From: Acidobacteriota bacterium
GTDB lineage: Bacteria; Acidobacteriota; Terriglobia; UBA7540
Assembly (NCBI GenBank): GCA_021780055.1
Contig: JAJXZM010000090.1
Location: forward strand, 1-6,133
Length of the DNA: 6,133 bases
Reading direction: 5' to 3'
A program made the position numbers and the translations under genes. Below, piece after piece: positions 3,490 through 6,133 of the stretch. Position 1 is the first letter of the stretch; each line of letters opens with the position of its first letter. The notes beneath the pieces were generated by a model. The model was not told the origin of the DNA and ran no database searches. It saw only the letters and a list, made by a program, of their open reading frames with translations.

Positions 3490-6133
3490 ATGAAGGTGAG
3501 GGGCAATATCGGCTTCGGCTGTTCAAGGACAGCGGAAGTGTTGTGTGGGCTACTATTGGCGCTCTTTTGCGGAGTTCTGTTGCCGGACGTCTCTGCATCT
3601 ACTGAACCCCTGCAGCAGAAGCGCGTGCTCATACTTTACTCATTCGAAAATGAAGTCGGACTGTTCTCAGATTTCGATGAATCCTTGCGAGCCACGCTGA
3701 AGGCCGGCCGGCCTGAACCTATCAAGTTTTACACTGAGTTCCTCGACTTGGTACGGTTCCCATCGCCTCGGCATGAGAAAGAACTTCAGACCTTCCTGCG
3801 CACAAAGTATTCCAACGAAAAGATCGACCTGATCATCCCGATAAGCCTCCCTGCCATCAATTTCATTCTCAGCTATGGCAAAAAACTCTTCCCAGGTACC
3901 CCCATTGTTTTTTGCACTGTGGACCGCCGTTGGATCGTGCGCCTTCCCCTGCCGGCAAATGTGACGGGCATCGTAGAGACGACGAAGATCGGTAAGACCC
4001 TCGATGCAGCCCTGCGACTTCAGCCGGACACCCGGCGAGTGGTCGTTGTCGGAGGAACTCTTCCGTACGAAAGGGATTGGATGAAGGAGGTCCAGAATGA
4101 TCTCCGGCTATATGAAGGGAAGCTCGAGCTTACTTACCTAACTGACCTGCCTATGAATGAATTGTCGAAAAGACTCGCACATCTGCCCGAACATACGATC
4201 GTCCTATACATGATGATGTGGCGAGATGGGGTCGGAGAATATTTTCTGCCCAAAGAAGTCCTTGTTCGTATTGCGCAATCTTCAAGTGCCCCCACGTACA
4301 GTGTTTTCGAGAATTACCTCGGCTCTGGCATGGTTGGTGGCGACCTCGTTTCTTTCAGGGCGGCAGGTAAGGCAGCAGCGGAAATGGGACTGGAAGTATT
4401 GCGCGGGGAGAGCCCTGACAAGATACCAGTCCTGTCTGAAGACAATGCCAGCTATATGTTCGATTGGCGCCAACTGCAGCGTTGGCACCTCAGTGAGCAA
4501 CGGTTGCCTCCCGGTAGCATTGTCCTTTTCAGGCAACCCACCTTTTGGACGCTCAACAAACGGCTCATCATCGAAGTAGCTTTACTGATCGCTGCGGAGA
4601 CGATACTCATCATACTTCTGCTCATCCAGCGGAGGAAACGCAAGCTGGCTGAGGCCAGCCTGCGCAAGAGTGAAGCCCGCTACCTTGCTTTCCTGGCGCA
4701 CAGCTCTGAGGGCATTGCCCGATTTGAGATGGATCGGCCGATGCCCCTATTGCTATCCGAGGGTGACCAGGCTGAATATTTGCTGCAACACGCGCATCTG
4801 GCGGAGTGCAATGACGCCTTTACTCGAACGTACGGCATTGCGTTCCCACAGTTCCTTATTGGGAACAAACTGGCGGACCTGCTTGCCCCTCTCTCGTCAC
4901 AGTACAAGGAGTTCCTGCACGCGTTTGTCCGCTCGGGATACAGGCTCCTTGACCATGTGACGCGCGCGGGGGATTCGGCGGCCAGCTTGCGTTGGTTCGA
5001 CAATCGGGTGACGGGCATCGTCGAACAGGGGTCCCTTACCAGGGTGTGGCTTGTACAGAGAGATATTTCCGATCGAAAGCAGGTAGAAAAGGCTCTTACA
5101 CAAGAGGTGGCATTCAGCAGATTGATGAATACACTCCTCCACCGTTTCGCTACCACTGCGCCGGGGGAAGTTGATGCAAGCGTGGAGGAAGCCTTGCGGG
5201 AAACTGCGGAATTCATTGGGGCGGATCACGCTTTTGTAATCGAGTTTGCCACAGACAGGACCAGTTGGCGTGCCACCTACGAGTGGTGCGGACCACATGT
5301 GATACCCAAAATACAGAATTATCAATCCGTGCCGATGGGGACGCTGCCGCGAAACGAGTGGCTGCTACTTAATGGTGGGATCGTCAGGATTACCTCGCGT
5401 GACGACTACCCTGAGGATGCGGTCGAAGAGCGACAGTTTATGGAGAATGAGGGGCACCAGTCGGCCCTTACCGTGCCCATGAGGGCCAAGGCTGGAATTT
5501 TTGGCTGTATAGGGTTGCACTCGCATGCACGGCCTGTGGCTTGGTCGGACAACGATGTCGCCTGTATGCAGATGGTTGGAGATGCTGTGGCCACGGCAAT
5601 GGACCGCAAACAGTTCATACAAGAACTGCGTAAATCAGAGGAAAAGTTCTCCATGGCTTTTCGCAGCAGCCCCGTGGCGATGACAATTCTCTCTCTAGCC
5701 ACAGGGCGGTACATCGACGCGAACAAAGCGTTCGAACAGAATACTGGATATCGCGTTGACGAAATCATCGGTCATGCCCCCAGGGAACTTGGAGTCTATG
5801 TTAACCCTGATAGCATGGAATTGATCAGTGTACCGACGGCGGCTCAGGCGAGCCTACGGGATCAGGAAATTCAATACCGAACCAAGGCGGGTGATCTCCG
5901 TATTGCGCTCTTGTCAACACAAAGGATCGAATTCGGGGGTGTCCCCTGCATGTTACAGGTGTGTGAAGATGTGACCGAACGAAAAAAAGTGGAGAAAAAC
6001 CTACGGGAAATGGGTGTGCGGATGCTGATGGTCCAGGAAGAGGAGCGCCGGCGTGTGGCGCGTGAACTCCACGACGATTTCAGCCAACGATTGGCATTAA
6101 TAGCAATTGACCTGGAACAGCTAACCCAACAAC
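3490..6133 (+). CDS. membrane sensor histidine kinase with ABC_sub_bind receptor domain (C-terminus outside window)
   Basis: The frame is open for 881 codons and continues past the right edge. Residues 1-36 form a signal peptide (core GLLLALFCGVLL, cleavage near VSA|S). Residues about 43-345 resemble the ABC_sub_bind family of periplasmic binding domains (VLILYSFENE near the start, DLIIPISLPA, GTPIVFCTVD, VTGIVETT, RDGVGEYFLP, SVFENYLGSGMVGG), predicted to bind a small ligand in the periplasm. Residues about 359-381 are one transmembrane helix followed by RRKRK. PAS 1 spans about 398-532 and ends in RDISDRK; it carries an acidic insertion before AECNDAF (438-444). GAF spans about 540-706. PAS 2 spans about 718-832 and ends in EDVTERK. 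From about 850 the HisKA_3 domain begins with QEEERRRVARELHDDFSQRL; His861 is the predicted phosphoacceptor. The HATPase_c domain must lie beyond the window. This makes it a NarL/UhpB-class kinase, whose usual partner is a LuxR/FixJ-type response regulator, probably encoded next. No frameshift or stop was found. The ligand is unknown; relatives of the receptor domain bind aromatic amino acids and similar compounds, which is only a hint. Confidence 0.94.
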   Translation, partial: MKVRGNIGFGCSRTAEVLCGLLLALFCGVLLPDVSASTEPLQQKRVLILYSFENEVGLFSDFDESLRATLKAGRPEPIKFYTEFLDLVRFPSPRHEKELQTFLRTKYSNEKIDLIIPISLPAINFILSYGKKLFPGTPIVFCTVDRRWIVRLPLPANVTGIVETTKIGKTLDAALRLQPDTRRVVVVGGTLPYERDWMKEVQNDLRLYEGKLELTYLTDLPMNELSKRLAHLPEHTIVLYMMMWRDGVGEYFLPKEVLVRIAQSSSAPTYSVFENYLGSGMVGGDLVSFRAAGKAAAEMGLEVLRGESPDKIPVLSEDNASYMFDWRQLQRWHLSEQRLPPGSIVLFRQPTFWTLNKRLIIEVALLIAAETILIILLLIQRRKRKLAEASLRKSEARYLAFLAHSSEGIARFEMDRPMPLLLSEGDQAEYLLQHAHLAECNDAFTRTYGIAFPQFLIGNKLADLLAPLSSQYKEFLHAFVRSGYRLLDHVTRAGDSAASLRWFDNRVTGIVEQGSLTRVWLVQRDISDRKQVEKALTQEVAFSRLMNTLLHRFATTAPGEVDASVEEALRETAEFIGADHAFVIEFATDRTSWRATYEWCGPHVIPKIQNYQSVPMGTLPRNEWLLLNGGIVRITSRDDYPEDAVEERQFMENEGHQSALTVPMRAKAGIFGCIGLHSHARPVAWSDNDVACMQMVGDAVATAMDRKQFIQELRKSEEKFSMAFRSSPVAMTILSLATGRYIDANKAFEQNTGYRVDEIIGHAPRELGVYVNPDSMELISVPTAAQASLRDQEIQYRTKAGDLRIALLSTQRIEFGGVPCMLQVCEDVTERKKVEKNLREMGVRMLMVQEEERRRVARELHDDFSQRLALIAIDLEQLTQQ

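Noticed and set aside
4680..5325. Overlapping minus-strand ORFs of 178 and 142 codons
   Set aside because: Both are antisense to the kinase PAS and GAF domains, and the sense reading is continuous and matches known families.

Overview
The window looks like a chromosomal stretch from a Gram-negative bacterium of moderate G+C. It holds three well-supported protein genes, separated by unusually long non-coding gaps. An OmpA-type peptidoglycan-binding protein of the 'coating domain + coiled coil + OmpA' kind, a DUF2950 protein, and a NarL/UhpB-type histidine kinase with an extracellular ABC_sub_bind sensor are together most reminiscent of Acidobacteriota, with Desulfobacterota as the main alternative. 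This is a family-resemblance inference, not a measured assignment. No mobile element, tRNA, rRNA or CRISPR array was seen.

Layout: positions 1-259 carry no convincing gene, although several short frames are open at the left edge. At 260-1168 (minus strand) lies a complete OmpA-family envelope protein with a clear signal peptide and Shine-Dalgarno. Positions 1169-1553 form a divergent intergenic region with palindromes and CTGGC/GCCAG half-sites. At 1554-2678 (plus strand) lies a DUF2950 protein whose conserved domain is intact but whose 5' end is odd: a TTG start, no signal peptide, and a good Shine-Dalgarno placed for a different frame. Positions 2679-3489 form an 811-base gap with two weak small ORFs, a perfect 9-bp hairpin, a canonical G-quadruplex motif, a tight GC hairpin and an AT-rich patch. 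From 3490 to the right edge (plus strand) runs a large membrane sensor histidine kinase: signal peptide, ABC_sub_bind receptor domain, one transmembrane helix, PAS, GAF, PAS, and the start of a HisKA_3 dimerisation/phosphoacceptor domain with the H-box intact. It is cut off by the window end before its ATPase domain.

Working together: there is no evidence of a shared operon. The OmpA gene is divergent from the DUF2950 gene, and the kinase has its own long leader. All three products are predicted or suspected to act in the envelope: OmpA anchors to peptidoglycan, DUF2950 proteins are usually exported, and the kinase senses a periplasmic ligand. A NarL/FixJ-type response regulator would be expected just downstream of the kinase, outside the window. 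The most interesting points are the periplasmic-binding-protein-like receptor fused to a cytoplasmic PAS-GAF-PAS kinase, the structured G-rich leader in front of it, and the apparently damaged or mis-framed 5' end of the DUF2950 gene.
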